DNA from: Symbiodinium natans
Lineage: Eukaryota > Sar > Dinophyceae > Suessiales > Symbiodiniaceae
Assembly: GCA_905221605.1 (NCBI GenBank)
Contig: CAJNDS010002324.1
Location: 1,221,001-1,281,000, forward strand
Direction: 5' to 3'
Length of the DNA stretch: 60,000 nt
Positions 23,691 through 35,999 of the stretch are shown here, in pieces; position 1 is the first letter of the stretch; each line of letters opens with the position of its first letter. The translations under genes and the position numbers were made by a program. Below the pieces are notes generated by a model that saw only the letters and a program-made list of their open reading frames with translations, searched no databases and was not told the origin of the DNA.

Positions 23691-24199
23691 CCCTAAGAGG
23701 GACAAACTCCAAGAGGGACCCAAAAGACCTTAGCTTCGTGGGTGTGAGGGAGTCGAGGGGTACTGCGCCATCGCAGTGAGGGTCGACCCAAAGTACGGGT
23801 CTTTGGGGGTTATGTCCTTGAGAGCAGATTCTTCAAAGTTTTCAGTTACCCCCCAAAAAAGTCGGGCCCCTTTAATGTAGGTTACCTCCAAAAACCCGAG
23901 TCCCTGCCTGCGCAGGTCGAGAGTGGCCAGATGCACAGCGCGATCGAGGACAGGAAGCCTACGTTTTGGAACGTGAACCCCTGCAGATACCCCCAAAACC
24001 CTAAGCCAATTCCAAAGCAGCCTGGCCTAGCAACTAATTAGCAAAGCCCTGCAAAGCTCTCACCTACATCTTGAGCCTAACCTGAATGACCACTTAAACA
24101 CCCTCACAGACCTAAGCCCTAGCCGTAGCCAATTCGCAAGCATGCTGAAGGGGCTCCAGGGACGTTGTACATGGGTCATATGTGGTAGCCTCAGTTGGG

Positions 24200-25140
24200 T
24201 TGCCCTGAGCACTAAACGCAAAACCCCAAGCTGTAAACCCTAAACTCTAAAGCCCCAAGAGCCCCAAAACTCTAAAACCCTAAAACCCTAAAACCCCGAA
24301 ACCCCGAAACCCTAAGACACGAAAACCCCAAAACCTTAAACCCTAAACCCTAGATATCAACCCGCGCAGGGGGCGCTCTTCGACTCCGAGCTGGAGCTCG
24401 GATGTCCCTTGTGGCCGGCCTGGGCCCAGGTTGTTACTTTAGGATTTAGGGTCGTTTGGGTTTCGGGTTTAGGGTTAAGGGTTAAGGGCTTAGGGTTTAA
24501 AAGATTGGGGTCGGTAGAAGGGCTTAGGGTTTATAGGGCTTGCAGGTTCAGAGGGCCTTGTCAGGGTGTAACGGATGCGTCTAGGGCTTACACGGGTTTA
24601 GGGGTTTTGAGTTTATAGCGTCCCTAAACCCGAAACCCCAAACCCTAAAGATTTTTTGAGGGCTGGTCTATGGGCATTTCCCACAAAGAGGGGTACCCCC
24701 TGTTATACCCCCAAAAGAATCGAACCCCCTTGAAGGGACCCCCAACCCATAGCAGAGCTGCTGAGAGTTCAGAGAGTGGAGCAGGCAGGAGTCGGTTGTT
24801 TTAGGGCCTCCGGGGCCGGAATTGTAGGCACCCTGCACCCGAAACCCTTTCCTTGGGGGGATTAAAAGCTGTGCGGGGGTCCTAAATCCTAAATCCTAAA
24901 CCCTAAACCTGGGCGTAGGGCTTCAGGGTTGTTAAGATTTAGGGCGCATCTTGATGAATCGCGGCGCCTGAGGTTCAAACTGACGCTGGCTTCCACCTCC
25001 TCATGGCGAGGCTGGATGAGGGGGGTAGGGGAGGGGGAGGGTTTAGAGCTTAGGGCTTAGGGCTCAGGGCTTAGGGCTTAGGGCTCAAGGCTAAGGGCTA
25101 AGGACCTAGGGTTAAGGGTTTAGGGTTTAGGGTTCGGGGT
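24200..25140. repeat. Region dense in degenerate telomere-type repeats
   Basis: Runs of CCCTAAA/CCCCAAA/CCCTAGA occur at about 24,215-24,355. TTTAGGG/GGGCTTAGGG runs occur at about 24,445-24,610 and 25,045-25,140, and smaller groups lie between. The orientation flips within 1 kb. Many units are variants, so the array is old or was built from repeated small insertions. Confidence 0.85.
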
Positions 25141-25571
25141 TCCGTGTCGACGTGGGAGGTGGTTCCAAATCAGGGTCTGCTTCTGCCGGGGGTACAGTAG
25201 GTACCTCATATAATGAGATGCAATGCAGCCTCCTTTTGGAAGGACGAATTCCTAAACCCAAAATCCCTACTGTAAATACCAAGCAAGGAAGGCAACCCTA
25301 AAGCCGAAGCCCTAAATGGTCAGGTCTCTACATCATGATCGCTTGCGGGCGCTCTGCTGTAATGCAGCCCCGTCGTATTGCGGGCACAAAGGAACCTGAA
25401 TTCAGAGAGAATTGATGACCATGTCGCCTCTTTGCGGGTGTGGGCCCATACCCCCATAAACCCCCTGCACACTGAAACCTTGAATGAAGGCCAAACCCAT
25501 GAAGCCCCTCACCATCAAAAACATGGAACCGTAAACCCTGCGTAGCCCTGCGCAGATCTGCGCAGCCTATC

Positions 25572-26560
25572 ATGAGGCCGGTGAGCTTCTGCCTTGCAGA
25601 AGAGGCGCAAGATCGGAAAGGAGGGGAGTGCCCCGGCACATCGCAGTCATATTGCTTGAATGTCCGGTCCTTCCTGTCTAAGATTGATGCCGGTCGTGAC
25701 CCAAGGCACAAAAGTCGCCCTAGCAGCGGCAGTGCCTCCAGCAACGACAGCAAAGACAGCAACGACAACATCGCTGCCGCCAACAGCGAATCCAGCACCT
25801 GCCTGCCCGACGACCACATCGTTCAGCTGCAGACAGAGCTCGGCAGGTCCGGGCCACATGCAGTGTTTCTCGCAGTGCTTTGCGCGCTTGCGGGGATCCG
25901 CTCATGTGCGAGGCGCGCTGCCAAGCTGGGAGAGTTGGAGACGGAGGTGGCAGAGCTGCGATCTGCGAATGACCTCCTGCGCAGGGAGCCACTCTGCTCA
26001 GACATGCCCAGGGCGGAGTTTTGTCATCCGCATTGCCTTTAGCCAAGGTGTCAGCTCAGCGACTGCAAGGTCGACCAGCTGCTGTCGGAGAACGACCTCC
26101 TACGCAGGGAGCCGCTCGGCCGTGCTTCGCATGGCAGTCGCATCCGGTGCCGTTGCTCGGATCCTGCAAGCGACTGAGACCAAGGTGCCACGACAGCAAC
26201 TGCAAGCTACAGGTCGACATGTCTTTGAGAAAGTGGCAATGTCGCACGTTGCAGATTTCAAACAAGAGGCTGCGGGAGGAGCGTCTCAACTGCAGCTAGC
26301 TGAGGTCACCCACTTCAAATACTCGTGATCCCTTCGAAGTCCTCCCTCCCTTCACGGCCCCTCCAAACAGGTTCGGGCTAGGGGCCGCTTTGTTACAACC
26401 TTCCGGGAACCGAGGTGCCAAGACACGAAGCAGCACCTCAAAGAGGCGGTAGACCTCAACGCCGCCCTTCAGAGCAAGCTTCAGTTGGCCGAGACGAGGT
26501 TGAAAGAGAAGCCAACAAGCTGCAAGCAGAGTAGGCTTGCTAAGAAGTGGCACCAAGTGT
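25572..26560 (+). CDS. Coiled-coil protein gene fragment with a repeated exon motif
   Basis: Several short open stretches on the + strand encode heptad-like sequence. About 25,900-26,000 reads GELETEVAELRSANDLLRRE and continues PLCSD. About 26,062-26,130 reads DCKVDQLLSENDLLRREPLG. About 26,190-26,300 reads LQISNKRLREERLNC. About 26,405-26,530 reads KQHLKEAVDLNAALQSKLQ, then LAETRLKE. The DLLRREPL block is repeated, and the DNA around it is also conserved (GACCTCCT.CGCAGGGAGCC). This suggests exon or segment duplication within a long coiled-coil protein. An upstream serine/aspartate-rich linker (about 25,700-25,800) may belong to the same protein. Function is unknown, and splice junctions are not fixed. 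Confidence 0.45.
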
Positions 26561-27524
26561 GCGGCGGCCGTCTGTGTTGGAGTCAACTCAGGTTGTGCCC
26601 AGCGTCAGCCGCACCTTTTTGCGTGGACGCGGCGTATCTTGGCCTCCATAAATCGCGAGGGAAGAAACAATGACCTCTGAACTCTGCACAAAGCTGGCAA
26701 GCACGCCATTCGAGGCCCACTCTGTTGAGTGACGCGCCTGAAGCTTGCAGCTTAGTCTGGCCTGCGACATTAGCGGTGTGCAATGACCTGAAAGCTCCTC
26801 CAAGGGGAGTTTTGAGTTTCACTGCAAAAAGGAGTGTCTTCGTGTGCTTCAAGGTGGATGGCATCTTGGCGTGCCACCTGACACCCCGGCAGCCCACCAG
26901 TCCTCGGGCAGGGAGCTTAGCACGCTTACCTCGACCAATGGCCCGTGCAAGGGACACGGGCTTGGGGCCTTCGGGGGGCTTGGGGCGTGCTGAACTCATA
27001 CTGTGCTCTTCTTGAAGTCATGTGCAGAGGCCTTCCTCAACAGGGCCGAACTGGTGGACTGGTACGTGGAGACCGCGTCCAAGAAGGCCTTCAGGGCTCA
27101 ACTGTTGGACTGTTAGAGTGTTGCTACTGCTACAGTCGTTCTTCATTTTTTGGATGAGTAACGATTGCACGGCGCCAGCCAATGCTCGTCCCAGGCATGG
27201 CGTGCGGGACTGCCTGGGCATACGGCCGCGTGCGTTGAATGACTGTGCTGTACTACAGCTCTATGCACTGAATCCCGCTAATCGGTGGGTGCTCTATCGA
27301 GCATTTTCTAGGCATACCTGTGGCTATTGGTTTCCTTGCTGTGCGCCTGTGGCACGACTCAGATCCGTTCAGAGACTTTGGCGGCTGAACCGAGCTGCTC
27401 AAGCCTCGTCGACCCGTTTCATACACAACAGAAGACCTCCTGCAAAATCGCAGTCTCGAGTCTAAAAGAGAACAGAAAGTCGTAGCTGGTTCGTCCCAAG
27501 ATGGGATATGGATCAGACCGGCGA

Positions 27525-27920
27525 GTTCTGACCTGGGCAAAGCTCCTGGAAAGAGCTCGCGAGTGGCTCCGTTTGAGCAATGAAAGACTTTCTGGCACAG
27601 CGTCGCCTGGCCAATCGTAGCGCTTGGCCACTGGTAAGGGCCCTGTCGGGGCGTGTCAACGTTTTGTTTTCCTGCGTGGGGTTACGGCTGGTGCAGCAGA
27701 GCACGCAATGAATCTGCCGTGTTTGTATGGCTAATGTGGTGACTTGCCTCAGACAGGCCTGAAGACCCATATGTTTCATTTTTTGGTGTCACCGGTGACT
27801 GGATCTTCGTATGTCAGCAAGCTGTCAATCATCCGCGGTCAACGGTGCCGTGTCAAGACAAAGCTCTGTGATGTAGCCGGTAGTCGGCGTGAGGCTGCCA
27901 GGAAAACAACCCAGCCTCTT
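27525..27920. repeat. Dispersed repeat, copy C (decayed)
   Basis: This copy shares CCTGGGCAAAGCTCCTGG, GTGGCTCCGTTTGAGC and GTCGGCGTGAGGCTGCCAG with copies A and B, in the same order. The sequence between is largely replaced. It sits next to the TCCCAAGATGGGA fragment at 27,495-27,530. Confidence 0.65.
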
Positions 27921-30520
27921 GGTCCAGCTTTGGTCGTGTGTGCCTGCCTCAGGGTGCAAGAACCATGGTACAGTGATCCAGTGCCTTCCATCAGCCTCCA
28001 TCGAAGTTCCAGTCGGCTCGACTCGATTTGCAGCTCCATGGCATTGTAGCACAAGGTGCAGAAGTGCAGTTCAGTACGTCAATCATCCAGTCAGTACCTC
28101 AGGCGGACATGAAGCCATGCTTTCCCTGTTGATGCAGATGCTTTATAGGATTCTTTTAACCACGCAACAGCCGCCCCCACCGGGGCAGGAGGCCGAACAG
28201 GGATTCTCGAAAGTGTTGCCGTCAGAGCAGACGGCATTTGCATCGACGACCCGAGTTCTCAAGCGGAACGCAAACAAGACACGGAAGCAGGGCAACTGGG
28301 ATGCGCCTGGCATTCCACAGTGATCGATTCTACATAGTGACACAGTGCAGGAGTGCGTGCTGCAGAGGTTTTACGGGATTTTGGCTTCGCAAGTCTAATT
28401 CTAAACTATCACCGATCGAGTTCTGCCGATACCGTTTAGCAGATGCAGTCCGCGGATGCTTAACGCCGTGCAGTCTTCAAACAGTTTGCGGAACGGTTTT
28501 AGGCGCCGTCCGGACGGCGCATGGCCACGTGCCGGGGGCATGACTTGGCACGACCCTTTGCTCGCCGCAGTATGCCGCAGTGAAGCGTTAACCGTGCCAG
28601 CACTTGCAACTGTTCTGCTCAGCGCCTGTGCCCTTTGTGTTCGGTCCAAGCGCAGAGCTTCCAGCCGAGGGATACTCGTAGTTGATTGGTGTGCATCATG
28701 AATCCCAGCTGCTTGCGTGCCTTGCGGGAGGCGCACAGGTATGTGCCTAAACCTCTAGGACGCTGACTTACGAAACTGGATTAGACAAATAGTTACAGGG
28801 CTTGCTCTACTCCTACGACCCAAGTTCACGTTCCGCCTGCAGTCGGTGGCTCGAAGAATGGTTTCTTTCGTGACTGTATTCCTGCAGTGTAGGAGCACCA
28901 TGGATGCCGGCACCAGGAAGACTGCGAAACTCTGATTTCCGTATGCTTTTTCGTGGTCTCAGGAGATGTGAAGAGTGTCAGATCGGTCGAAGGTTTCAAA
29001 CTCTGACGATGGAGGTGAAGACGGAAGTCCCTGCGTAAGCTAAATCTGCCGCCGTTGCATGAACTCATACGTATCAGAGCTATGGACGGCCGACCGCGCG
29101 GAGTGGATGGCCAAGGCGCCCAGACGATAAACGGGGTGGGCGCAGGGCTTTAAAAGACTAAAATCCTTGAGGCATCGAGTGCCCCAACCCCTCAACGGTT
29201 TTTGGAATTTGGGTCTGTAAAGCCTTCATCTTAAGCCGCAAGAACGGAATGCGGGCTTTGCTTCTGCAGCTGGGAGCCTTCAATCGCGCCGAAGTTCTCG
29301 GAGGAGCCGCTTTCGGTTGAGAGTGGGGGTTTAGGGTTTTTAATGTAAGTAAGGAATAGTCCACGACAACCAGCCCCAAATCACAAATCAAAAGGCCGAT
29401 GCAACCAAACCTTCAACTTGGAGATGCCCCTGCCTCGCCAGTACCAAAATCCCCATCGATCTGCATTCACCACACGAAAGGCCGTCAGCTTGTCGTTCAA
29501 TGTGGTCTTGGGATCATAGACACCAACAGGTGTTCCTGCATCTCGGCTATCTGCGTCTCTGGGCGAGGCGCCTTGGTGAAAAATGGAGACCTGAAGTCTA
29601 AAGACAGCAGGAACAGTAAGTTCTTCTAGGGCTTGCAGCAATGAGAAGAGACTTGAGTTTCTGGTTCGTGTTCGGGTATGTTCTGGGGTTTCCGGCGTTA
29701 GGACTGCAAGATGGTAAAACGTGTCTGGGGTCCGTGGAATGTAAAAATGTGTTTGGATTGGATTTGGGAAGGTGTTTTGCTATAGCGGCAGCAGTAGAAG
29801 AATGATACCTCGCGGCAAAAGGAGCTGCGTGAACCGGACGCTGACTTCTTCCAAGCCCGCAACCACTGGTTGTTTCACGCGGATACCCAAAGGAGGGTTT
29901 GAATAACCTGACTTGGTAGGATTTGGAAGGGAGAATCTCCTTAATTTCCGGAGAGGGGTCAAGGCTTGAACACATTTGATGCTTCTTCCGTGCGTGAAGC
30001 ATTTGGAGCGTTCTGATCCTTTGAAAGCATTCCGGCGCTGCATTTTTGGGGATTATTGCTGATTGCATGACCCACACTGGCTAGTTTAGTGACAGCTACT
30101 GGTATCCCCCTCCATCACCAGGTGCTCCAGTTGGCTGTGAGTCAGGCCTGAGTTGGGGTCGTGGCGACGATTTCGAGTACTTTTCCTCCCCCGGAGATTT
30201 CCCGTGTTGAAGCAATGTGCCATCCATCACCCTGACTGCTTCAGTTCCCAACAACATCATACCATGCTCGGGGTCGTGCAGGTTTGCCTTTCTGAGGGTC
30301 ACCACGGGCACAGTCTTTCAACTTTACCTCCGTGCGCCCTGACACCACGAGAGCCTGAATCTGCTCAAGGCGGAAGTCTACGACGATGGCGACCTTTCGG
30401 TGCTGCAGGATGCCGTCGCAGGGCGCACAGTGTGCAAGTGGCAAGCCTGTGGTGGCGGTGTTGTTTGCTTATTTTATTTCCGTTTTGTTTCTTATTTTTT
30501 TCCGGCCCCGTGGCCTGTAG
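27921..30520. other. No gene firmly recognised
   Basis: One weak exon candidate lies at about 28,165-28,290 (QPPPPGQEAEQGFSKVLP, then SEQTAFASTTRVLKRN). It ends at AAGCAG, but nothing around it confirms a gene. The rest shows no motif, array or RNA gene. Confidence 0.4.
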
Positions 30521-30534
30521 GCAAAAAATAAAGC

Positions 30535-30725
30535 ACGCACGCAAGCAAGCAAGCAAGCACGGAAGCAGGCAAGCAAGCAAGCGAGCAAGCAGGCCAGAAA
30601 GCAAGCATGCACGGAAGCAAGCAAGCGAGCCAGCAAGCAAGCAAGCAAGCACGGAAGCAGGCAAGCAAGCAAGCAAGCGAGCCAGCCAGAAAGCAAGCAG
30701 GCAAGCAAGGAAGGAAGGAAGGGTG
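30535..30725. repeat. Tetranucleotide microsatellite (AAGC)n
   Basis: About 190 bases of imperfect AAGC units with GGAAGCAGGC and GAGCCAG variants. Lys/Gln/Ala and Cys/Leu-rich frames on either strand are artefacts. Confidence 0.95.
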
Positions 30726-30744
30726 TGAGCATTATGTTGCAAAG

Positions 30745-31255
30745 CCCAAGAAACTTGTTGAAACCCATCATGTGAGCATTGTTTGCACCCCCAACCCCCC
30801 CCCCCCCCCCGCTTTTTTAAGCCGTGCAAGGCGTGCTTCAAAGCGTATGAATGTTGCCCCACCCCCCCTTTTAAGCCGTGCAAAGCGTGCTTCAAAGGCT
30901 ATGAATCTTGCTAAAACCCGCCGTGTCAGCCATGTGTTTGCAATGGGGGGGGGAGGGGCTGCGCCCTACCCCAACCCCCGTTTTTTGTCAAGCCGTGCAA
31001 AGCGTGCTTCAAAGCCTAAGAAACTTGTTCAAACCCATCATGTGAGCATTTTGTTTTGGGGGGGGGGGGGGGGCTGCGCCCCCCCAACCCCCCCCCGCTT
31101 GGTTTTAAAGCCGTGCACTGCGTGCGTCAATTCTTATGAATGTTGTTCAAACCCATCGTGTGAGCATTGTGGTTGCAAATGCCCCCCCCCCCAACCCCCC
31201 CACTTCTTTTTGTGCTTCAAAGCCTGTGAGCATTGTGTTTGCAAATGGTTTGCAG
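30745..31255. repeat. Array II of units with G-run/C-run hairpins
   Basis: About five units are homologous to the array at 20,478-21,460. They carry AAGCCGTGCAAAGCGTGCTT, AAACCCATC.TGTGAGCATT and G-run, CTGCG, C-run segments. The variant GCAAAGCGTGC is shared within this array but differs from array I (GCAAGCTTGC), so each array seems homogenised locally. Confidence 0.85.
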
Positions 31256-31558
31256 AGCATGTGCAACGCCATGACATTTCCACGTCTTGTAGATTATTCA
31301 CAGAACATCTCCTTCATGCGTTGGTGCCATCCAGTTGCAAACCACCAATACAATTAATACAGCATTGAGTAATATTGAGTAGCTAGGTGACTTTGCGTTC
31401 GCCCCCTTATTGTTTGCGTTCCCGTACGACGCCTACTGCAAGCTTGCCAGTGGCTACAGTCAGGCATACGACATCTTTCCCAGAAGCACTCAGTAACTTT
31501 AGCTTACGCTGACGCACCACGATGACTCGGCTTGTCCAGCTGCCAAGGCGCTTGCCAC

Positions 31559-31864
31559 TCAGCGCCAGGCTGCCTCCTCAGTCTCCTCAGTCGAGGTTGC
31601 GTGCTCTGCCGAGTCGGGTGCCATGGCTTCCAAGTTGTTCAGCTGCCAGCTGCGAGTCTGGCCTTGTTGCGGCACCAGTCTCATGTAGCGGCGCCCAGCC
31701 TCTAGGGAGGACGTCGGTTTCAGGCCCTCAAGTCCGGATTGGATTTCCCATGTCATGCCCTGGCCGGGCCTATGCACTGCTAGAATGACTCTAGTTGTCA
31801 TCGTCCTCGGCGTCCGTGCCGCCGCTGCTGCCACTGCTGCTGGTGTTTGTGCTGCTGGTGTTTG

Positions 31865-31927
<63 letters not shown>

Positions 31928-32068
31928 GGCTGCGGCTGCGGCTGCGGCTGCGGCTGCCGCTGCCGCTGCCGCTGCCGCTGCCGCTGCCGCTGCCGCTGCC
32001 GCTGCCGGCGGCGGCGGCGTATCCCATCCAAACCGTTGCCTGAGCTTGATCCATCGCGCGCGAAGCAC
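31559..32068 (-). CDS. Possible minus-strand exon with a long alanine run
   Basis: On the minus strand a 170-codon frame has a polyalanine tract from the CTG-type repeat at 31,845-32,015. It continues into natural-looking sequence (VILAVHRPGQGMTWEIQSG, then LEGLKPTSSLEAGRRYMRLV) and ends in an acidic tail (STEETEEAAW). If real, it is a low-complexity protein expanded by the microsatellite. No domain is recognised. The other frames over the repeat (polyLeu, polyCys, polySer, polyGln) are artefacts. Confidence 0.3.
31845..32015. repeat. Compound CTG / CGGCTG / CCGCTG microsatellite
   Basis: A pure CTG run (about 31,867-31,925) is followed by CGGCTG units and then CCGCTG units, ending in CGG triplets. 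The ordered change of unit suggests stepwise expansion. Confidence 0.95.
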
Positions 32069-32109
32069 GTGCTTTCAAGTCCTCTCCGGCTGATCAGGCG
32101 CTTCTTTCG

Positions 32110-35100
32110 AGCAACTCGCCGAACGTGAGTGCCTGAGAACGGTTTCGGCGGCAGTGACAGGAGACTGGCCCAGTTGTCGGAGACTTCGGATGGGCGTCGG
32201 CTCGGGAGATTGGCTGAATGCTGGAGGCCGCGCAGGTCGCCGGTGGCCAGCCGGCAACTGAGCCGGCGAGGGCCTGAGCTTCTGCAAGTCAAGGGTATCA
32301 AGGCTCAAGCTTGAAGGGTGTTAGAGGTGAGAGATCACCTCAGCGTGTCAACGCATTTCGGTTTCGGGTCAGAGTTGAGGGTTGAGGGTCCAAGGTCTGG
32401 GATTCACAGGGTCAAAGTATTGTTGCATTATGTTGCATTTGCCGAAGTACGCAGCAAGGTGACGTACCCTACACGTACCCGGCGTGGTGGCTGGTAAACC
32501 CAACTTGAATCCAAATCCCCAGCGAAGAGCTCGGGCTTTTGCAGACACAGGCGTTTTCTGGGCCTCCAAGATTTGAGCTGATTCCGCTTCCCTAACGTTC
32601 GACTTCGGAATTTTCTGTTTGCAGCACTGGGCATCAGACATCAGACATCGCCTCAGGTTGTCAATGCATGTGGGGTTCGGCTTCAGTGTTGAGGGTTGAA
32701 TTGTCGGGTTCCAGATCTGGGATTCACAGGGTCAAAGTATGTTGTGCTGAAGTACGCAGGAAGGTGACGTACCCAACTGGATCAGTAGGAACCCAAATCC
32801 ATGACTCCATGACGCGCAACGTACACAACAGCCCTGCTGAATATTGAGGCGGCCCCTGCACCGCCTCCGAAGAGGGTCGGGGCCTGAGTGTTCAGCGTCG
32901 AGATTCCAGGCACAAGCTCAAGGGATTGGCCAGTTTGGGCCTTGGAATCTATCAGTCGGAGCTTTTCCGCTTGAAGCTCCACACGAGCAGGCAGCCCGGC
33001 GTTGCATAGGAATCCACACGCCACTGATGCCGGCCCAGCAAGGGGTTAGTCAGACAGCATTCAAGCTTGCTCTTCTTTTGGCGTTGGCTCCTGAGCTTTG
33101 ACTTGAGCCCAGCGTTCAATGCCAAAAACCCTGCAGGTCGAGGGTGGGAACCCGGCAACTCAGCCGGTAAGGGCCTGAGCATTTCCGAGTCAAAGGTTGC
33201 AAGTTTCAAGGACATGCATGGCCACTAGCTTGTGCGCATTTGGGTATCAGACATCCGACATCGCCTCAGTTCGTCAACGCATTGGAATTGTTGGGTTCCA
33301 GATCTGGGATTCACAGGGCCACATATGTTGTGCCGAAGTACGCAGCAAGGTGAGGTACCCAACTGGATCAGTAGGAACCCAAACGCTGCAAGACTCCTGA
33401 GACCCCGCAACGTACACAACAGCCCCGCAAAGAGCTCGGACTGTTTCCGACAGAGGCATTGCTTCTGCTTCCTGGAACACTGGGCTTTGGAGTTCTCTGT
33501 TTGCAGTGTTCAGTTTTGAGGCGGCCCCTGCACCTCCTCCGAAGCGGAGGGTCGGGGCCTGAGTGTTCAGCGTCGAGATTCCAGGCACAAGCTCAAGGGA
33601 TTGGCCAGTTTGGGCCTTGGAATCTATCAGTCGGAGCTTTTCCGCTTGAAGCTCCACACGAGCAGGCAGCCCGGCGTTGCATAGGAATCCACACGCCACT
33701 GATGCCGGCCCAGCAAGGGGTTAGTCAGACAGCATTCAAGCTTGCTCTTCTTTTGGCGTTGGCTCCTGAGCTTTGACTTGAGCCCAGCGTTCAATGCCGG
33801 AAACCCTGCAGGTCGAGGGTGGGAACCCGGCAACTCAGCCGGTAAGGGCCTGAGCATTTCCGAGTCAAAGGTTGCAAGTTTCAAGGACATGCATGGCCAC
33901 TAGCTTGTGCGCATTTGGGTATCAGACATCCGACATCGCCTCGGTTCGTCAACGCATTGGAATTGTTGGGTTCCAGATCTGGGATTCACAGGGCCACATA
34001 TGTTGTGCCGAAGTACGCAGCAAGGTGAGGTACCCAACTGGATCAGTAGGAACCCAAACGCTGCAAGACTCCTGAGACCCCGCAACGTACACAACAGCCC
34101 CGCAAAGAGCTCGGACTGTTTCCGACAGAGGCATTGCTTCTGCTTCCTGGAACACTGGGCTTTGGAGTTCTCTGTTTGCAGTGTTCAGTTCTGAGGCGGC
34201 CCCTGCACCTCCTCCGAAGCGGAGGGTCGGGGCCTGAGTGTTCAGCGTCGAGATTCCAGGCACAAGCTCAAGGGATTGGCCAGTTTGGGCCTTGGAATCT
34301 ATCAGTCGGAGCTTTTCCGCTTGAAGCTCCACACGAGCAGGCAGCCCGGCGTTGCATAGGAATCCACACGCCACTGATGCCGGCCCAGCAAGGGGTTAGT
34401 CAGACAGCATTCAAGCTTGCTCTTCTTTTGGCGTTGGCTCCTGAGCTTTGACTTGAGCCCAGCGTTCAATGCCGGAAACCCTGCAGGTCGTCGAGGGTGG
34501 GAACCCGGCAACTCAGCCGGTAAGGGCCTGAGCATTTCCGAGTCAAAGGTTGCAAGTTTCAAGGACATGCATGGCCACTAGCTTGTGCGCATTTGGGTAT
34601 CAGACATCCGACATCGCCTCGGTTCGTCAACGCATTGGAATTGTTGGGTTCCAGATCTGGGATTCACAGGGCCACATATGTTGTGCCGAAGTATGCAGCA
34701 AGGTGAGGTACCCAACTGGATCAGTAGGAACCCAAACGCTGCAAGACTCCTGAGACCCCGCAACGTACACAACAGCCCCGCAAAGAGCTCGGACTGTTGC
34801 CGACAGAGGCATTGCTTCTGCTTCCTGGAACACTGGGCTTTGGAGTTCTCTGTTTGCAGTGTTCAATTTTGAGGCGGCCCCTGCACCTCCTCCGAAGCGG
34901 AGGGTCGGGGCCTGAGTGTTCAGCGTCGAGATTCCAGGCACAAGCTCAAGGGATTGGCCAGTTTGGGCCTTGGAATCTATCAGTCGGAGCTTTTCCGCTT
35001 GAAGCTCCACACGAGCAGGCAGCCCGGCGTTGCATAGGAATCCACACGCCACTGATGCCGGCCCAGCAAGGGGTTAGTCAGACAGCATTCAAGCTTGCTC

Positions 35101-35990
35101 TTCTTTTGGCGTTGGCTCCTGAGCTTTGACTTGAGCCCAGCGTTCAATGCCGGAAACCCTGCAGGTCGAGGGTGGGAACCCGGCAACTCAGCCGGTAAGG
35201 GCCTGAGCATTTCCGAGTCAAAGGTTGCAAGTTTCAAGGACATGCATGGCCACTAGCTTGTGCGCATTTGGGTATCAGACATCCGACATCGCCTCGGTTC
35301 GTCAACGCATTGGAATTGTTGGGTTCCAGATCTGGGATTCACAGGGCCACATATGTTGTGCCGAAGTATGCAGCAAGGTGAGGTACCCAACTGGATCAGT
35401 AGGAACCCAAACGCTGCAAGACTCCTGAGACCCCGCAACGTACACAACAGCCCCGCAAAGAGCTCGGACTGTTTCCGACAGAGGCATTGCTTCTGCTTCC
35501 TGGAACACTGGGCTTTGGAGTTCTCTGTTTGCAGTGTTCAATTTTGAGGCGGCCCCTGCACCTCCTCCGAAGCGGAGGGTCGGGGCCTGAGTGTTCAGCG
35601 TCGAGATTCCAGGCACAAGCTCAAGGGATTGGCCAGTTTGGGCCTTGGAATCTATCAGTCGGAGCTTTTCCGCTTGAAGCTCCACACGAGCAGGCAGCCC
35701 GGCGTTGCATAGGAATCCACACGCCACTGATGCCGGCCCAGCAAGGGGTTAGTCAGACAGCATTCAAGCTTGCTCTTCTTTTGGCGTTGGCTCCTGAGCT
35801 TTGACTTGAGCCCAGCGTTCAATGCCGGAAACCCTGCAGGTCGAGGGTGGGAACCCGGCAACTCAGCCGGTAAGGGCCTGAGCATTTCCCATTTCTGAGT
35901 CAAAGGGCCAAAGGTTTCAAGGTTCAAGGACATGCAGGGCCACTGGCTTGTGCGCATTTGGGTATCAGACATCAGACCTCGCCTCGCTCA
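32110..35990. repeat. Tandem array, unit about 675 bp
   Basis: Using ATCAGACATC as anchor, units start at 32,633, 33,246, 33,921, 34,599 and 35,274, and a last truncated copy starts at 35,964. The periods are 613, 675, 678, 675 and 690. The middle units are nearly identical. The first is divergent, and decayed half-units extend back to about 32,110 (CCGGCAACTGAGCCGGCGAG is related to CCCGGCAACTCAGCCGGTAA). A 141-codon minus-strand frame and a 105-codon plus-strand frame recur in every full unit. That follows from the repetition itself and is not evidence of coding. Confidence 0.9.
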
Positions 35991-35999
35991 GGGCTAGCG

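Noticed and set aside
24123-24140. CCGTAGCCAATTCGCAAG as a dinoflagellate spliced-leader relic
   Set aside because: Only the first nine bases agree with the spliced leader as I know it. The rest needs several changes, and no cDNA-like ORF follows.
28377-28393. GATTTTGGCTTCGCAAG as a spliced-leader relic
   Set aside because: A partial match with an insertion, no second tandem relic, no following ORF; probably chance.
30365-30895. Cys/Leu/Ala-rich minus-strand frames and the Lys/Gln plus-strand frame
   Set aside because: Artefacts of the AAGC repeat.
33232-35804. Recurring 64-141 codon frames in the 675-bp array taken as a gene family
   Set aside because: Frames recur on both strands because the DNA recurs. 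There is no start context, domain or codon-level evidence of coding.
32633-35964. Regular repeats as a CRISPR array
   Set aside because: The whole 675-bp unit is repeated without short repeats and unique spacers, in a eukaryotic setting.
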